Shown in pieces: positions 24,571-33,096 of a stretch of 45,195 nucleotides of DNA. Positions within the stretch are counted from its first letter, which is position 1; the number at the start of each line of letters is the position of its first letter. The notes beneath the pieces are model-generated. The model worked only from the letters and a program-made list of their open reading frames with translations. It searched no databases and was not told where the DNA came from. This DNA comes from Polaromonas sp. UBA4122 (GTDB lineage Bacteria > Pseudomonadota > Gammaproteobacteria > Burkholderiales > Burkholderiaceae_C): the NCBI GenBank assembly GCA_002381615.1, contig DFWY01000010.1:1-45195 (forward strand), in the 5' to 3' direction. Made by a program: the position numbers and the translations under genes.

Positions 24571-25114
24571 TCTGCTGCTGGCCTTGGCGGTGGCTGTAGT
24601 TTTGGCCGTGCCGGTGTTGTTGGTGGCGGTGCTGGTGCGGCTGACTTCTTCCGGGCCGGCTTTGTACTGGTCAGAGCGGGTTGGGCGCCAAAATAAAATT
24701 TTCAAAATGCCCAAGTTCCGTAGCATGCGGGTGGGTACGCCCGCTGTGGCCACGCATTTGCTGGCCGACCCCAAGGCGCACCTCACGCCGATTGGCAGCT
24801 TTTTGCGCAAGAGCAGTCTGGACGAGCTGCCTCAGCTGTGGAGCATTCTGGTGGGCGACATGAGTTTTGTGGGCCCCCGGCCTGCGCTTTTCAACCAGTA
24901 TGATCTGATTGAACTGCGCACACAGCTTGGCGTGCATGAATTGGTGCCGGGGCTGACGGGCTGGGCGCAAATAAACGGGCGCGACGAGTTGCCCATACCC
25001 GACAAGGTGAAGCTGGATGTGGAGTACCAGCAGCGGCAGTCGCTGTGGTTTGACATTCGTATTCTCTGGCTCACTTTTGTAAAAGTGTTGCGTCGGGAGG
25101 GTGTTTCCCATTGA
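24539..25114 (+). CDS. Initiating phosphoglycosyl transferase (PglC-like)
   Basis: A 191-residue monotopic sugar-1-phosphate transferase. It moves a sugar phosphate from UDP-sugar to undecaprenyl phosphate and so starts each repeat unit. One hydrophobic re-entrant helix is at about residues 11-36, followed by SSGPALYWSERVGR and FKMPKFRSM. The catalytic dyad Asp95-Glu96 is in SSLDELPQLW, with VGPRPALFNQYDL and PGLTGWAQINGRD after it. The small size, without the large N-terminal part of WcaJ, is that of PglC/WbaP-core enzymes that use UDP-diNAcBac, QuiNAc or FucNAc. GTG 24554 is an alternative start giving VKRWFDLLL. Confidence 0.92.
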   Translation: MNGFYVKRWFDLLLALAVAVVLAVPVLLVAVLVRLTSSGPALYWSERVGRQNKIFKMPKFRSMRVGTPAVATHLLADPKAHLTPIGSFLRKSSLDELPQLWSILVGDMSFVGPRPALFNQYDLIELRTQLGVHELVPGLTGWAQINGRDELPIPDKVKLDVEYQQRQSLWFDIRILWLTFVKVLRREGVSH

Positions 25115-25270
25115 CGCCGCTCGGTAGTAGAGAGGGTGCCGGCTTCCGGTGCAGCCATGGCGGGTTAGCGAGTAATAACAAGTAGAAGTAATACCGAGTA
25201 AATGATGAGGAAAGAAAACGCATGCTCATAAACCGGGCACTCTCGATCGCACATACACACGCACATTTAG

Positions 25271-27190
25271 ATGCAGGTGAACATGCGTAGTCAAGTTCTC
25301 AACTGGCCGCGCGTGACCAAATTTCTGTTGGTCATGGCGCTTGATATTGTGATGGCCGTAACCGCCATGTGGATGGCGTTTTCCCTGCGGCTGGATATGC
25401 TGCACTGGCCTTCTGGCATGCAATGGGTGCCTTACGGGCTGGCGCCTGTGCTGGCCATCCCGGTGTTCATCAGATTCGGGCTCTACCGCGCCATCTTCCG
25501 GTACACCGGGCTGGCTGCTTTGGTGGCAACGGCGCAAGCAGTGGCGGTGTATGGGGTTTTGCTCTGCGTCCTGCTGCTATGGCACAAGTGGCCCGGCGTA
25601 CCGCGCACCATCGGCTTGTTGCAGCCTCTTATTTTTCTGGTGCTGGTGGGCACCAGCCGCGCGCTGGCGCGTTTCTGGCTTTCTGACGCCGGCAGGTTGG
25701 CCCGGCAGGTGGAAGGGCGCTTGCTGATTTATGGCGCAGGTAGCGCAGGCGTGCAGACCGCCACGGCCATTGGCATTACCGGCCAGTACAAGCTGGTGGG
25801 TTTTATTGATGACGATGCGTCAAAAATCCGGCGCAGCATCAATGGTGCGCCGGTATTTGGCCCCGCCGAGATTCCGCAAATCGTGGCCAAGCATGAGGTC
25901 ACTGACATATTGCTGGCCTTGCCCAGTGCCTCCAGGGAGCGCCGCAACAGCATTATTGAAAGTCTGCGCGGTCTGCCTGTGCATATCCGTACCTTGCCCG
26001 CCTGGGCCGACTTGGCCAGCGGCCGGGTCACGGTGCGTGATTTTCGCGATCTGGATGTGGAGGATTTGCTGGGCCGAATGCCCGTTCCGCCTGATGCTGA
26101 TTTGCTGGCGCGTGACCTGATGGGTCGGGTGGTGCTGGTCACCGGGGCGGGAGGCAGCATCGGCAGCGAGTTGTGCCGCCAGATCGTGTTGCAGCAGCCT
26201 CGTCAGTTGTTGCTGGTTGAGCACAGTGAGTTTGCCCTTTACGCCATTCACCAGGAGCTTCAGACCCTGTGCGCTGCAGGGGAACTAAAAACCGAGTTGG
26301 TGCCGCTGCTGGGAAGCGTGCGTAACTATCCGCGCATGTCGGCCTTGTGCAAGCTATACAGCCCGGCCATTGTTTACCACGCGGCGGCTTACAAGCATGT
26401 GCCCATGGTAGAAGGCAATGCCGGTGAAGGCATTGCAAACAATGTGTATGGCACGCTTAATATTGCGCGGGCGGCGCTGGAGAACTCGGTGGCGCGCTTT
26501 GTTCTGATTTCCACCGACAAGGCGGTGCGGCCCACCAACATCATGGGCGCAAGCAAACGCATGGCCGAGCTGGTGCTGCAGGCGCTTGCGGGCGACCGTG
26601 CACCAGCCTTTATTGACGGGTTCACAGCGCCTGGTGGGCCTCAAGCCAACAGCACCTGCTTCACCATGGTCCGCTTCGGCAATGTGCTTGACTCCAGCGG
26701 CAGCGTGGTGCCACTGTTTCGCAGGCAGTTGGCCGAAGGTGGTCCGTTGACGGTGACCCACGCCGAAGTCACGCGTTATTTCATGACCATTCCCGAGGCG
26801 GCTCAACTGGTGTTGCAGGCCGGCGCCATGGCAGTGGGTGGGGACGTGTTTGTGCTCGACATGGGCGACCCGGTAAAGATACTGGATTTGGCCCGGCGCA
26901 TGGTTGAACTGTCGGGCCTGACCGTACTCGAAGAGGGTGCGTCCATCGGCGATATCGCGATCCAGATCACCGGGTTGCGGCCGGGTGAAAAGCTCTATGA
27001 AGAGCTGCTGATTGGCGACAACCCCGAACCCACAGCGCACCCACGCATCATGAAAGCCCACGAGCCTTTCTTGCCCTGGGCTCAGCTGGCCCCCGAATTG
27101 CAGGCGCTTAGCGTGGCCGCGCAAGTCAACGATGTGCCAGCCATCAAGGCCATGCTCAAGCGCCACGTGCAGGGGTATCAGCCGAGTTGA
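25271..27190 (+). CDS. wbpM: WbpM/PglF-like UDP-GlcNAc C6 (4,6-) dehydratase
   Basis: A 639-residue membrane-anchored enzyme that makes UDP-4-keto-6-deoxy-GlcNAc. Four hydrophobic segments fill about residues 17-130. A first Rossmann-like domain has YGAGSAG (154-160). The catalytic SDR domain has TGAGGSIGSE at 291-300, then AAAYKHVPMVE and STDKAVRPTNIMGASKR with Met in place of the catalytic Tyr, as in WbpM. It supplies the keto sugar reduced by the WbpV-type enzyme at 21532. It is the last gene of the polysaccharide locus, as wbpM often is. Confidence 0.94.
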   Translation: MQVNMRSQVLNWPRVTKFLLVMALDIVMAVTAMWMAFSLRLDMLHWPSGMQWVPYGLAPVLAIPVFIRFGLYRAIFRYTGLAALVATAQAVAVYGVLLCVLLLWHKWPGVPRTIGLLQPLIFLVLVGTSRALARFWLSDAGRLARQVEGRLLIYGAGSAGVQTATAIGITGQYKLVGFIDDDASKIRRSINGAPVFGPAEIPQIVAKHEVTDILLALPSASRERRNSIIESLRGLPVHIRTLPAWADLASGRVTVRDFRDLDVEDLLGRMPVPPDADLLARDLMGRVVLVTGAGGSIGSELCRQIVLQQPRQLLLVEHSEFALYAIHQELQTLCAAGELKTELVPLLGSVRNYPRMSALCKLYSPAIVYHAAAYKHVPMVEGNAGEGIANNVYGTLNIARAALENSVARFVLISTDKAVRPTNIMGASKRMAELVLQALAGDRAPAFIDGFTAPGGPQANSTCFTMVRFGNVLDSSGSVVPLFRRQLAEGGPLTVTHAEVTRYFMTIPEAAQLVLQAGAMAVGGDVFVLDMGDPVKILDLARRMVELSGLTVLEEGASIGDIAIQITGLRPGEKLYEELLIGDNPEPTAHPRIMKAHEPFLPWAQLAPELQALSVAAQVNDVPAIKAMLKRHVQGYQPS

Positions 27191-27249
27191 CGTTTCGAAG
27201 ACCGCCTGGTTCGATACGCGCTGCGCGCCACTTGGGCCGACGGTTTCCC

Positions 27250-27292
27250 TCGACCGTTCACCCTGAGTAGGCCGATAGGCCGTATCGAAGGG
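27250..27292. repeat. REP-like intergenic repeat
   Basis: CGACCGTTCACCCTGAGTAG, then GCCGATAGGCCGTATCGAAG, a type of dispersed repeat common in Comamonadaceae ('...TTCGATACGGCC...GGGTGAACGG'). A related GGTTCGATACGCGCTGCGCG lies at 27208-27227. It sits at the junction between the polysaccharide locus and argB; the 274-base gap 27191-27464 holds no gene that I recognise. Confidence 0.6.
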
Positions 27293-27464
27293 GCGTTAGT
27301 CCGCGGTCAGCTTCCAATGCGCATGGGGCTCGCTAACCCGGAGGGAGTGGGAACTGCGCGGGGTCTGAGCATGACTCATGTTGTCGCTGGGCGAGTTGGT
27401 GTGTGCTGGCGTGCATGCGGCACAATTCACGGTTATTCATTCTTCATGTGCAAGGCGAGCCGCA

Positions 27465-28382
27465 ATGACCAACCCTTCTTCCTCCCCCACCGATCCTGAC
27501 CTCTCCCATGTCGGCCCGCGCGACAAGGCCGAAATTCTGGCGCAGGCGCTGCCCTACATTCGCAAGTTCCATGGCAAGACGCTGGTGATCAAGTACGGTG
27601 GCAACGCCATGACGGATCCGGCTTTGCAGGCCGATTTCGCCGAAGATGTGGTGCTGCTCAAGCTGGTGGGCATGAACCCCGTGGTGGTGCATGGCGGCGG
27701 CCCGCAGATTGAGGCGGCGCTGAACCGGCTGGGCAAGAAGGGGCAATTCATTCAGGGAATGCGCGTGACCGATGAAGAAACCATGGAAGTGGTGGAATGG
27801 GTGCTGGCGGGCCAGGTGCAGCAGGATATCGTGGGCCTGATCAACCAGGCCGGTGGCAAGGCGGTGGGCCTCACAGGACGTGACGGCGGCATGATCCGGG
27901 CGAAAAAGCTCAAAATGCTGGATAAAAACGATCCTTCCAAAGAGCACGACATCGGCTTTGTGGGCGATATCGTCAGCATAGACCCAGGCGTAGTCAAGGC
28001 GCTGCAAGACGATGCGTTTATTCCCGTCATCAGCCCGATTGGCTTTGGCGAAGAAAACGAAAGCTACAACATCAATGCTGACGTGGTGGCGGGCAAGCTG
28101 GCCATCGTGCTCAAGGCCGAAAAGCTGGTGCTGCTGACCAATACCCCCGGCGTGCTGAACAAGGCCGGCGAGCTGCTGATCGACCTGACGGCGCGCGAGA
28201 TTGATGAGCTGTTTGCCGATGGCACGATTTCAGGCGGCATGCTGCCCAAAATCGAAGGTGCGCTGGATGCGGCCAAAAGCGGTGTCAACGCGGTCCACAT
28301 CATCGACGGCCGGGTGCCCCATGCCATGCTGCTGGAGATTTTGACCGACCAGGCCTACGGGACCATGATCCGCTCGCATTAA
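27465..28382 (+). CDS. argB: Acetylglutamate kinase
   Basis: Phosphorylates N-acetylglutamate in arginine synthesis. It has 305 residues. VIKYGGNAM is at about residues 43-51, VVHGGGPQI at about 70-78, then [22 protein letters not shown] and the C-terminal [13 protein letters not shown]. The N-terminal extension (about 30 residues before the kinase core) fits the arginine-inhibited hexameric type. The start at 27465 gives [11 protein letters not shown] and matches Burkholderiales homologues; an ATG at 27378 would add 29 residues. It precedes slmA, the usual order in this group. Confidence 0.97.
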   Translation: MTNPSSSPTDPDLSHVGPRDKAEILAQALPYIRKFHGKTLVIKYGGNAMTDPALQADFAEDVVLLKLVGMNPVVVHGGGPQIEAALNRLGKKGQFIQGMRVTDEETMEVVEWVLAGQVQQDIVGLINQAGGKAVGLTGRDGGMIRAKKLKMLDKNDPSKEHDIGFVGDIVSIDPGVVKALQDDAFIPVISPIGFGEENESYNINADVVAGKLAIVLKAEKLVLLTNTPGVLNKAGELLIDLTAREIDELFADGTISGGMLPKIEGALDAAKSGVNAVHIIDGRVPHAMLLEILTDQAYGTMIRSH

Positions 28383-28764
28383 GCTGGAGCAAGGCAGTCC
28401 GGGGTGTCAGCGACTGTTTGAGACCGCCCCTTGTTTTTTGGGTGTAGGTAGCTATTAAAAATATAGCAGTTGGTTTGGGCTTGGCCATCGCCGATGAAAT
28501 TGCTCGTGTGCACCATTCGCAGCTAAAGTTGGACTATGCCAGCCCAAGAACAGGAACCTGCGGCCTGCGCGGTTTTCGGGTACGTCTCAGCTTATAGTTC
28601 AGTGGTGTGCAGCAAGTCATCCGGATCAGGATCACGACTTCTGCCACACGCTATGGGTGACAACCCGCACAACGCGCCTCCGGATTTGTCATTCGGCTGT
28701 GCGAGAATGATTTGCAACAAATCCAGGTTTTTTGAAACATTTTCATTCCTTGTCTATCGCCCTT
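28383..28764. other. Intergenic region between argB and slmA
   Basis: About 380 bases without a recognisable gene. GCTAT (28451-28455) and ATAGC (28463-28467) form a member of the short palindrome family. The segment close to slmA is AT-richer and probably holds its promoter, but no convincing -35/-10 pair could be fixed. An 82-codon open frame from 28536 resembles nothing I know. Confidence 0.5.
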
Positions 28765-29412
28765 ATGTCCGAATTCGCGTCTGAACCCGAACTGAGTCCG
28801 CAGGCAGCGTCAGCTTCTGCCGAGCCCGTAGCGCGCAAGCGCCCCAAGCCGGGTGAGCGCCGGGTCCAGATTTTGCAGGCGCTGGCGGCCATGCTGGAGC
28901 AGCCGGGCGCAGAACGCATCACGACCTCGGCACTGGCGGCCAAACTTGACGTGAGCGAAGCGGCTCTTTATCGCCATTTCGCCAGCAAGGCGCAGATGTT
29001 CGAAGGGCTGATCGAGTTCATCGAGCAAAGCGTGTTCACGCTGGTCAACCAGATTGCCGAGCGTGAGACCGACCCCGCAGCGCGCACCCGCAAGCTGGTG
29101 GTCATGGTGCTGCAATTCGGCGAAAAGAACCCGGGCATGACGCGCGTGATGGTGGGCGATGCGCTGGTGTTTGAAAACGACCGGCTGCAAGAGCGCATGA
29201 ACCAGTTCTTCGACAAGCTGGAGTCCAGCCTGAAACAAAGCCTGCGTGACGCTGCTGCCGCCGGGGCCGCCACTCCCACGGTGGACGCGCAGGTTCGCGC
29301 TTCAGTGATTGTGGCGTTCATGGTGGGCCGTTTGCAGCGCTTTGCCCGCTCGGGTTTCAAGCGCTTGCCGTCCGAGCACCTGGAAGCCAGCCTGGCCACC
29401 ATTTTGGCTTGA
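28765..29412 (+). CDS. slmA: Nucleoid occlusion factor SlmA (TetR family)
   Basis: A 215-residue TetR-fold protein that binds chromosomal sites and blocks FtsZ ring assembly over the nucleoid. The N-terminal helix-turn-helix is ITTSALAAKLDVSEAALYRH (about residues 52-71), then FASKAQMFEGLIEFIEQSVF and the family block GDALVFENDRLQERMNQFFD. A Pro/Ala-rich 30-residue leader precedes the domain. The start at 28765 is preferred over ATG 28732. Neighbourhood with argB supports the assignment. Confidence 0.93.
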   Translation: MSEFASEPELSPQAASASAEPVARKRPKPGERRVQILQALAAMLEQPGAERITTSALAAKLDVSEAALYRHFASKAQMFEGLIEFIEQSVFTLVNQIAERETDPAARTRKLVVMVLQFGEKNPGMTRVMVGDALVFENDRLQERMNQFFDKLESSLKQSLRDAAAAGAATPTVDAQVRASVIVAFMVGRLQRFARSGFKRLPSEHLEASLATILA

Positions 29413-29449
29413 GTCTGCCCTGATCCTGCCTGGGTCAAGGCGGTGGATG

Positions 29450-29486
29450 CTATAAAATTTGTAGTTGCCTGTGCCCGTCATTATTG
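29450..29486. repeat. Short dispersed repeat with conserved tail
   Basis: GCTATAAAATTTGTAGTTGC followed by CTGTGCCCGTCATTATTG. The tail matches that of the copy at 5652-5690 (GTGCCCGTCCTTATTTG), which supports one repeat family longer than the palindrome alone. Confidence 0.5.
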
Positions 29487-29534
29487 GGTTACAGACATTT
29501 TTATTTGCATATTGAAAGTAAAAAAGGAAGCACC

Positions 29535-30383
29535 ATGAAACTTGTTCGCTACGGCAACCCCGGAAAAGAAAAACCAGGCCTGATTGACGCTAACGGCAAG
29601 CTGCGTGATTTGAGCGCTGTCATCACCGACATCGGCCCCGACCAGCTCAGCGATACGGCGCTGGCCAAGCTGCGCAAACTCAAAGCCGACAAATTGCCGC
29701 TGGTCAGAGGCTCACCACGCCTGGGCAGCCCAATCACCGGCACCCGCAAGTTCATCGCCATCGGCCTGAACTATGCCGACCATGCGGCCGAGTCTGGCCT
29801 GCCCATTCCTGCCGAACCCGTCGTGTTCATGAAGGCCACGAGTTGTATCCAGGGCCCCAACGATCCGGTCATGCTGCCCAAAGGTTCCGTCAAGACCGAC
29901 TGGGAGATCGAGCTCGGCGTGGTGATCGGTACGCGGGCCCGTTATGTCTCGCAAAAAGAGGCGCTCAACCATGTGGCCGGTTACTGCACCATCAACGACG
30001 TCAGTGAACGCGAGTTCCAGATCGAGCGTGGCGGCACTTGGGACAAGGGCAAGGGTTGCGATACCTTCGGCCCGCTCGGCCCCTGGCTGGTCACGCGCGA
30101 CGACGTACCCAATCCGCAGAAACTCGGCATGTGGCTTGAAGTTAATGGCAAGCGCGTGCAAAACGGTTCTACCCGCACCATGATCTTCAGTGTGGCCAAG
30201 CTCATCAGCTATGTCAGCCAGTTCATGACGCTGGAGCCTGGCGATGTCATCACCACCGGCACGCCCCCAGGCGTGGGCATGGGCATGAAGCCGCCGGTGT
30301 ACCTGAAAAAAGGCGACCAGATTGCACTCGGCATTGACGGCCTGGGTGAGCAACGGCAGGTGGTTGTGCCCTTCAAGCTCTGA
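29535..30383 (+). CDS. Fumarylacetoacetate hydrolase (FAH) family protein
   Basis: A 282-residue FAH-fold enzyme. IGLNYADHAAESG opens the catalytic domain at about residue 76; the metal site is in KTDWEIELGVVIG with its acidic residues; AGYCTINDVSEREFQ, TFGPLGPWLVTRDD and TGTPPGVGMGMKPP complete the pattern. The family cleaves or decarboxylates 2-oxo acids (ureidoglycolate lyase, 2,4-diketo-3-deoxy-L-fuconate hydrolase and acylpyruvase types). The closest by sequence feel is the 2,4-diketo-3-deoxy-L-fuconate hydrolase-like group, but the substrate is not certain. The start at 29535 has AAGGAAG upstream. Confidence 0.88.
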   Translation: MKLVRYGNPGKEKPGLIDANGKLRDLSAVITDIGPDQLSDTALAKLRKLKADKLPLVRGSPRLGSPITGTRKFIAIGLNYADHAAESGLPIPAEPVVFMKATSCIQGPNDPVMLPKGSVKTDWEIELGVVIGTRARYVSQKEALNHVAGYCTINDVSEREFQIERGGTWDKGKGCDTFGPLGPWLVTRDDVPNPQKLGMWLEVNGKRVQNGSTRTMIFSVAKLISYVSQFMTLEPGDVITTGTPPGVGMGMKPPVYLKKGDQIALGIDGLGEQRQVVVPFKL

Positions 30384-30389
30384 GTCCCT

Positions 30390-30410
30390 GCGCCAGCCTC
30401 GGACTGGCGC
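30390..30410. terminator. Hairpin between convergent genes
   Basis: GCGCCAG (30390-30396) and CTGGCGC (30404-30410) form a perfect 7-bp stem with a 7-base loop in the 37-base gap between two convergent genes. No T tract follows, so it may be a weak or rho-assisted terminator. Confidence 0.5.
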
Positions 30411-30420
30411 CGCCACGGCG

Positions 30421-31419
30421 TCAGTCCAGCGTTACACCAGAGTCCCTGACCAGCTGGCCAAGGCGCACGGACTCCTTGTGCACCAGGTCGCCGAATTGCG
30501 CGGGCGTGCCGCCCACGACGGGCGTGCCCAGCGCTTCCCATTTCTTGCGGAACTCGGGTTCGCGAAAAATGAGATTGAGCGTTGTGTTGAGCTTGTCGAT
30601 GATCGCAGCCGGCGTGCCTGCACGTACGGCGATGCCGTGCCAGCCCGTGAACTCGTAGCCGGGAATGCCGGCCTCAAGCATGGTCGGTACATCGGGCAGT
30701 AACGGGCTGCGTTTGGCCGACGTCACTGCGAGCGGCACCAGCTTGCCCGCCTGGATGTAGGGCAGCGAACTGCCCAGGATGTCGAACATCACGTTGACCT
30801 GGCCACCCAGCATGTCGTTGAGCGCAGGACCCGCGCCGCGGTAGGGAATGTGCGTCATTTTCACGTTCATCTGGCTGTTGAACAGCTCGCCCGCCAGATG
30901 CTGTGGCGTGCCGTTGCCCGCCGATGCAAAGCTCAGCGCTGACTTCGGCGCTTTGGCTGCGTCCACCAGTTCCCTGACGCTCTTGATGCCCAGCTTGGGA
31001 CTCACCTCCAGCACCAGCGGGAACGACGAAATCTGGATCACCGGCGCCAAATCGGTGAGTGGATTGAAGGGCATGCTGTGGTACAGCGTGGCGTTTACCG
31101 CCATGGGCCCGCTGGCGGCCAGCAGCAGGCTGTAGCCGTCTGCGGGGGCTTGTCTGGCAACGTCGGCGCTTCCGAGGTTGCCGCCAGCGCCGCTCTTGTT
31201 TTCGATCACGATGGGCACGCCGAGTCGGGTATGCAGCTCGACCTGCAGCAGCCTGGCCATCAGATCGGTGGGGCCGCCAGGCGGGTAGGGCACGACAAAG
31301 CGGATCGGTTTGCCGGGATAGGCGTCTTGCGCCAGCGCAGGCAGTGCTGTAAACGTTGCCAGTGTGGTCAGTCCGAAGCTGATGGCGGCAAGGTTTTTTG
31401 CAAAGATGGATCGTTTCAT
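30421..31419 (-). CDS. Bug-family (TctC-type) tripartite tricarboxylate transporter substrate-binding protein
   Basis: A 332-residue periplasmic solute-binding protein. The signal peptide is MKRSIFAKNLAAISFGLTTL..ALPALA, cleaved after ALA at about residue 30. The mature part has YPGKPIRFVVPYPPGGPTD, then IVIENKSGAGGNLGSADVAR, HIPYRGAGPALNDMLGGQV and GWHGIAVRAGTP, all typical of Bug proteins, which bind organic acids or betaines. The membrane subunits TctA/TctB are not nearby, as is common for Bug genes. The start at 31419 follows AGGAG. It lies downstream of a BKACE gene, suggesting that it captures the same catabolic substrate. Confidence 0.93.
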   Translation of the reverse strand: MKRSIFAKNLAAISFGLTTLATFTALPALAQDAYPGKPIRFVVPYPPGGPTDLMARLLQVELHTRLGVPIVIENKSGAGGNLGSADVARQAPADGYSLLLAASGPMAVNATLYHSMPFNPLTDLAPVIQISSFPLVLEVSPKLGIKSVRELVDAAKAPKSALSFASAGNGTPQHLAGELFNSQMNVKMTHIPYRGAGPALNDMLGGQVNVMFDILGSSLPYIQAGKLVPLAVTSAKRSPLLPDVPTMLEAGIPGYEFTGWHGIAVRAGTPAAIIDKLNTTLNLIFREPEFRKKWEALGTPVVGGTPAQFGDLVHKESVRLGQLVRDSGVTLD

Positions 31420-31456
31420 CGGGTCTCCTTTTTTGGGGTCGTCAGTTGAATTTTTC

Positions 31457-32278
31457 TCAGTCGGCACAAAACTGTTCGCGGATCTGCTTCGCGCTGGCCA
31501 GTGGGTGTCCGAGGCAGGCTGCCGCCCTGGCCGCTTGTGCCACCAGCGCTGCGTTGTCTGGCGCGCGCTCGCCGTTGCTCAGGGTCATGTTGTTTTCGAA
31601 ACCTACCCTCATGTGACCGCCTAGCGCCGCCGCCGCCATGACACAGGCGTTTTCGGTCGCGCCGAATGCGCACACGGCCCAGGGCTCGTCGCCGTCGTGT
31701 GCGTGCAGGAACGGCACGAGGTCGCGCGGGTCAGAGGTTTGCCGGGCGCTGTAACGTCCCAGCACGAACAACAGGGACCAGCGACCGTCGGGGATGACGC
31801 CCTTCGTGCGCAGCTGCTGCCAGCGCTGCAGATCTTTCACGTCGTACAGGATGACCTGTGTCATCACCCGCTCGCGCACCAGCCACGCGAAGAAATCGGC
31901 TAGGCCGGCTTCGCCGATGGCGGGTTGGTCAATCTCGCGCAGGCCTACTGAAACGGCCTCAGGCCGCAGGCTGCGCACCATGGCGATCTGCGCTGGCGCC
32001 TCATAGACGCGTGCTGCTTCGCTGGTGACCTGAAGCACCATGTCGTCGCCCACAGCGGCCCTGACGGCGGCCAGCGCTTCGCGGTAGCCCGCCACGTCGA
32101 GGCTGTGGCGCCCTGCGCTGTCGCGGATGTGCAGGTGCAGCATCGCGGCGCCCGCGTCAAGGCACTGGCGCGCTGTGGCGGCCAGGGTGGTTGGCGTGAT
32201 CGGCAAGGCCGGATGGTCTGTGGGTTGTTTGTAGGCGCCATTGGGCGCCACGGTCAGGATTAGGGGAAGGGTGTTCAT
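31457..32278 (-). CDS. BKACE-family beta-keto acid cleavage enzyme
   Basis: A 273-residue TIM-barrel enzyme (formerly DUF849) that condenses a beta-keto acid with acetyl-CoA to give acetoacetate and a CoA ester. The zinc ligands His48 and His50 are in MLHLHIRD, with QVTSEAARVY and HMRVGFENNM further on. It follows a 3-hydroxyacyl-CoA dehydrogenase-like fragment with an ATGA overlap, the order found in carnitine catabolism operons, where the dehydrogenase makes 3-dehydrocarnitine and the BKACE cleaves it. Since the dehydrogenase is broken here, the pathway may be inactive. The substrate is inferred from context. Confidence 0.88.
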   Translation of the reverse strand: MNTLPLILTVAPNGAYKQPTDHPALPITPTTLAATARQCLDAGAAMLHLHIRDSAGRHSLDVAGYREALAAVRAAVGDDMVLQVTSEAARVYEAPAQIAMVRSLRPEAVSVGLREIDQPAIGEAGLADFFAWLVRERVMTQVILYDVKDLQRWQQLRTKGVIPDGRWSLLFVLGRYSARQTSDPRDLVPFLHAHDGDEPWAVCAFGATENACVMAAAALGGHMRVGFENNMTLSNGERAPDNAALVAQAARAAACLGHPLASAKQIREQFCAD

Positions 32279-32499
32279 GGTGCAGTGCTGTCGTCGGTGT
32301 CAATGGGGGAAAGTTCGGCGGCCAGCAGCGTCAGGCCTGCGGCAAGGTAGCGAAAGCCGAAGCCGAATCGCACGGCTGCAGCCACATCTTCAGGTGTGGC
32401 AATGCCTTCGTCGATCATCGCAAAGGCTTCGCGAGCCAGCGCGTGCTGCAGGCGTTTGGCCAGAAAGCCCGGCTTGTTCTTACACACCAGCACCGGCAC
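32275..32499 (-). pseudogene. 3' remnant of a 3-hydroxyacyl-CoA (carnitine-type) dehydrogenase gene
   Basis: The frame holds VLVCKNKPGFLAKRLQHALA, REAFAMIDEGIATPEDVAAA and VRFGFGFRY, the C-terminal domain of 3-hydroxyacyl-CoA/L-carnitine dehydrogenases, and then a short tail. The NAD-binding N-terminal 180 or so residues are missing. The frame is open upstream only to a stop near 32570 and shows no more of the family. Its stop overlaps the BKACE start (ATGA), so the original operon order is still visible. Confidence 0.82.
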
Positions 32500-32621
32500 G
32501 CTGCCGCGATGCGGTCTGCGCGCCGCGCCAGTCCGAGGTGTCCTTTCAGCAACATTTGGCGGAGTTTAGGAGGTGGAGATTGCACCGTCAAACTGTTTTT
32601 TTACAGATAAACCGATTCGTT

Positions 32622-32985
32622 ATGCGGATCAACTGGTCCATTCGCGAACTCGACGAGTTTTTGGTGTTGGCACGCACTCAGCTTTCGCCGCACCGCGGCG
32701 CAAGTGAACCTGTCGCAGTCGGCGGTCTCGGGTGTCATCACGCGTCTGGAGGCGTCGCTCGGGGTGCGTCGTCCTTTGGTCGAGCCTGACATTTCACGCC
32801 CCATAGGACTGGTGACCCGGCGCTATCGCAGCTTGTTGTTACCGGCCGCAGCCGCCTTGGTGGAATGCTGCGTGAAGAAATGGCACGGCTCGCACCACCA
32901 CGCGGATCAGTGGCTAAGGGTACGCGCCGCACCTCGCCGTTTAGGTGTCGAGCCAGCACAAGCACAGGCCAGTGTTCTAGGGTAA
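32622..32985 (+). pseudogene. LysR-family regulator gene with frameshift and internal deletion
   Basis: The start MRINWSIRELDEFLVLART is a LysR N-terminus. A frameshift near 32672 then moves the rest (LSFRRTAAQVNLSQSAVSGV, ITRLEASLGVR) one frame over. After this winged helix the sequence jumps to ISRPIGLVTRRYRSLLLPAA, which looks like the last residues of a LysR effector domain, so about 200 residues are deleted. It is divergent from the BKACE operon, the usual position for its activator. It cannot make a working regulator. Confidence 0.78.
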
Positions 32986-33058
32986 ACCCGCCAACCACTT
33001 AGAAGCTCTCCTCTAGAAATAAGTACGCTGCGTCACTCGATGGCCATCAATTTGCTGC

Positions 33059-33085
33059 AAAATAGCACGATCGTTCGTTTATTTT
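33059..33085. promoter_or_regulatory. Palindromic region upstream of the TetR gene, probable operator
   Basis: AAAATA (33059-33064) and TATTTT (33080-33085) flank the palindrome ACGATCGT (33067-33074), followed by a further TCGT. It ends 11 bases before the TetR start. TetR proteins commonly repress their own gene through such a site, and the downstream acyl-CoA dehydrogenase is likely to share it. Confidence 0.5.
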
Positions 33086-33096
33086 GTCTCAATGCC

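Noticed and set aside
28536..28784. 82-codon frame between argB and slmA
   Set aside because: No domain, no ribosome binding site, and it overlaps the slmA start.
32241..32789. 182-codon plus-strand frame covering the LysR start
   Set aside because: Only its part after 32622 is meaningful (the LysR N-terminus); the rest is antisense to the dehydrogenase remnant.
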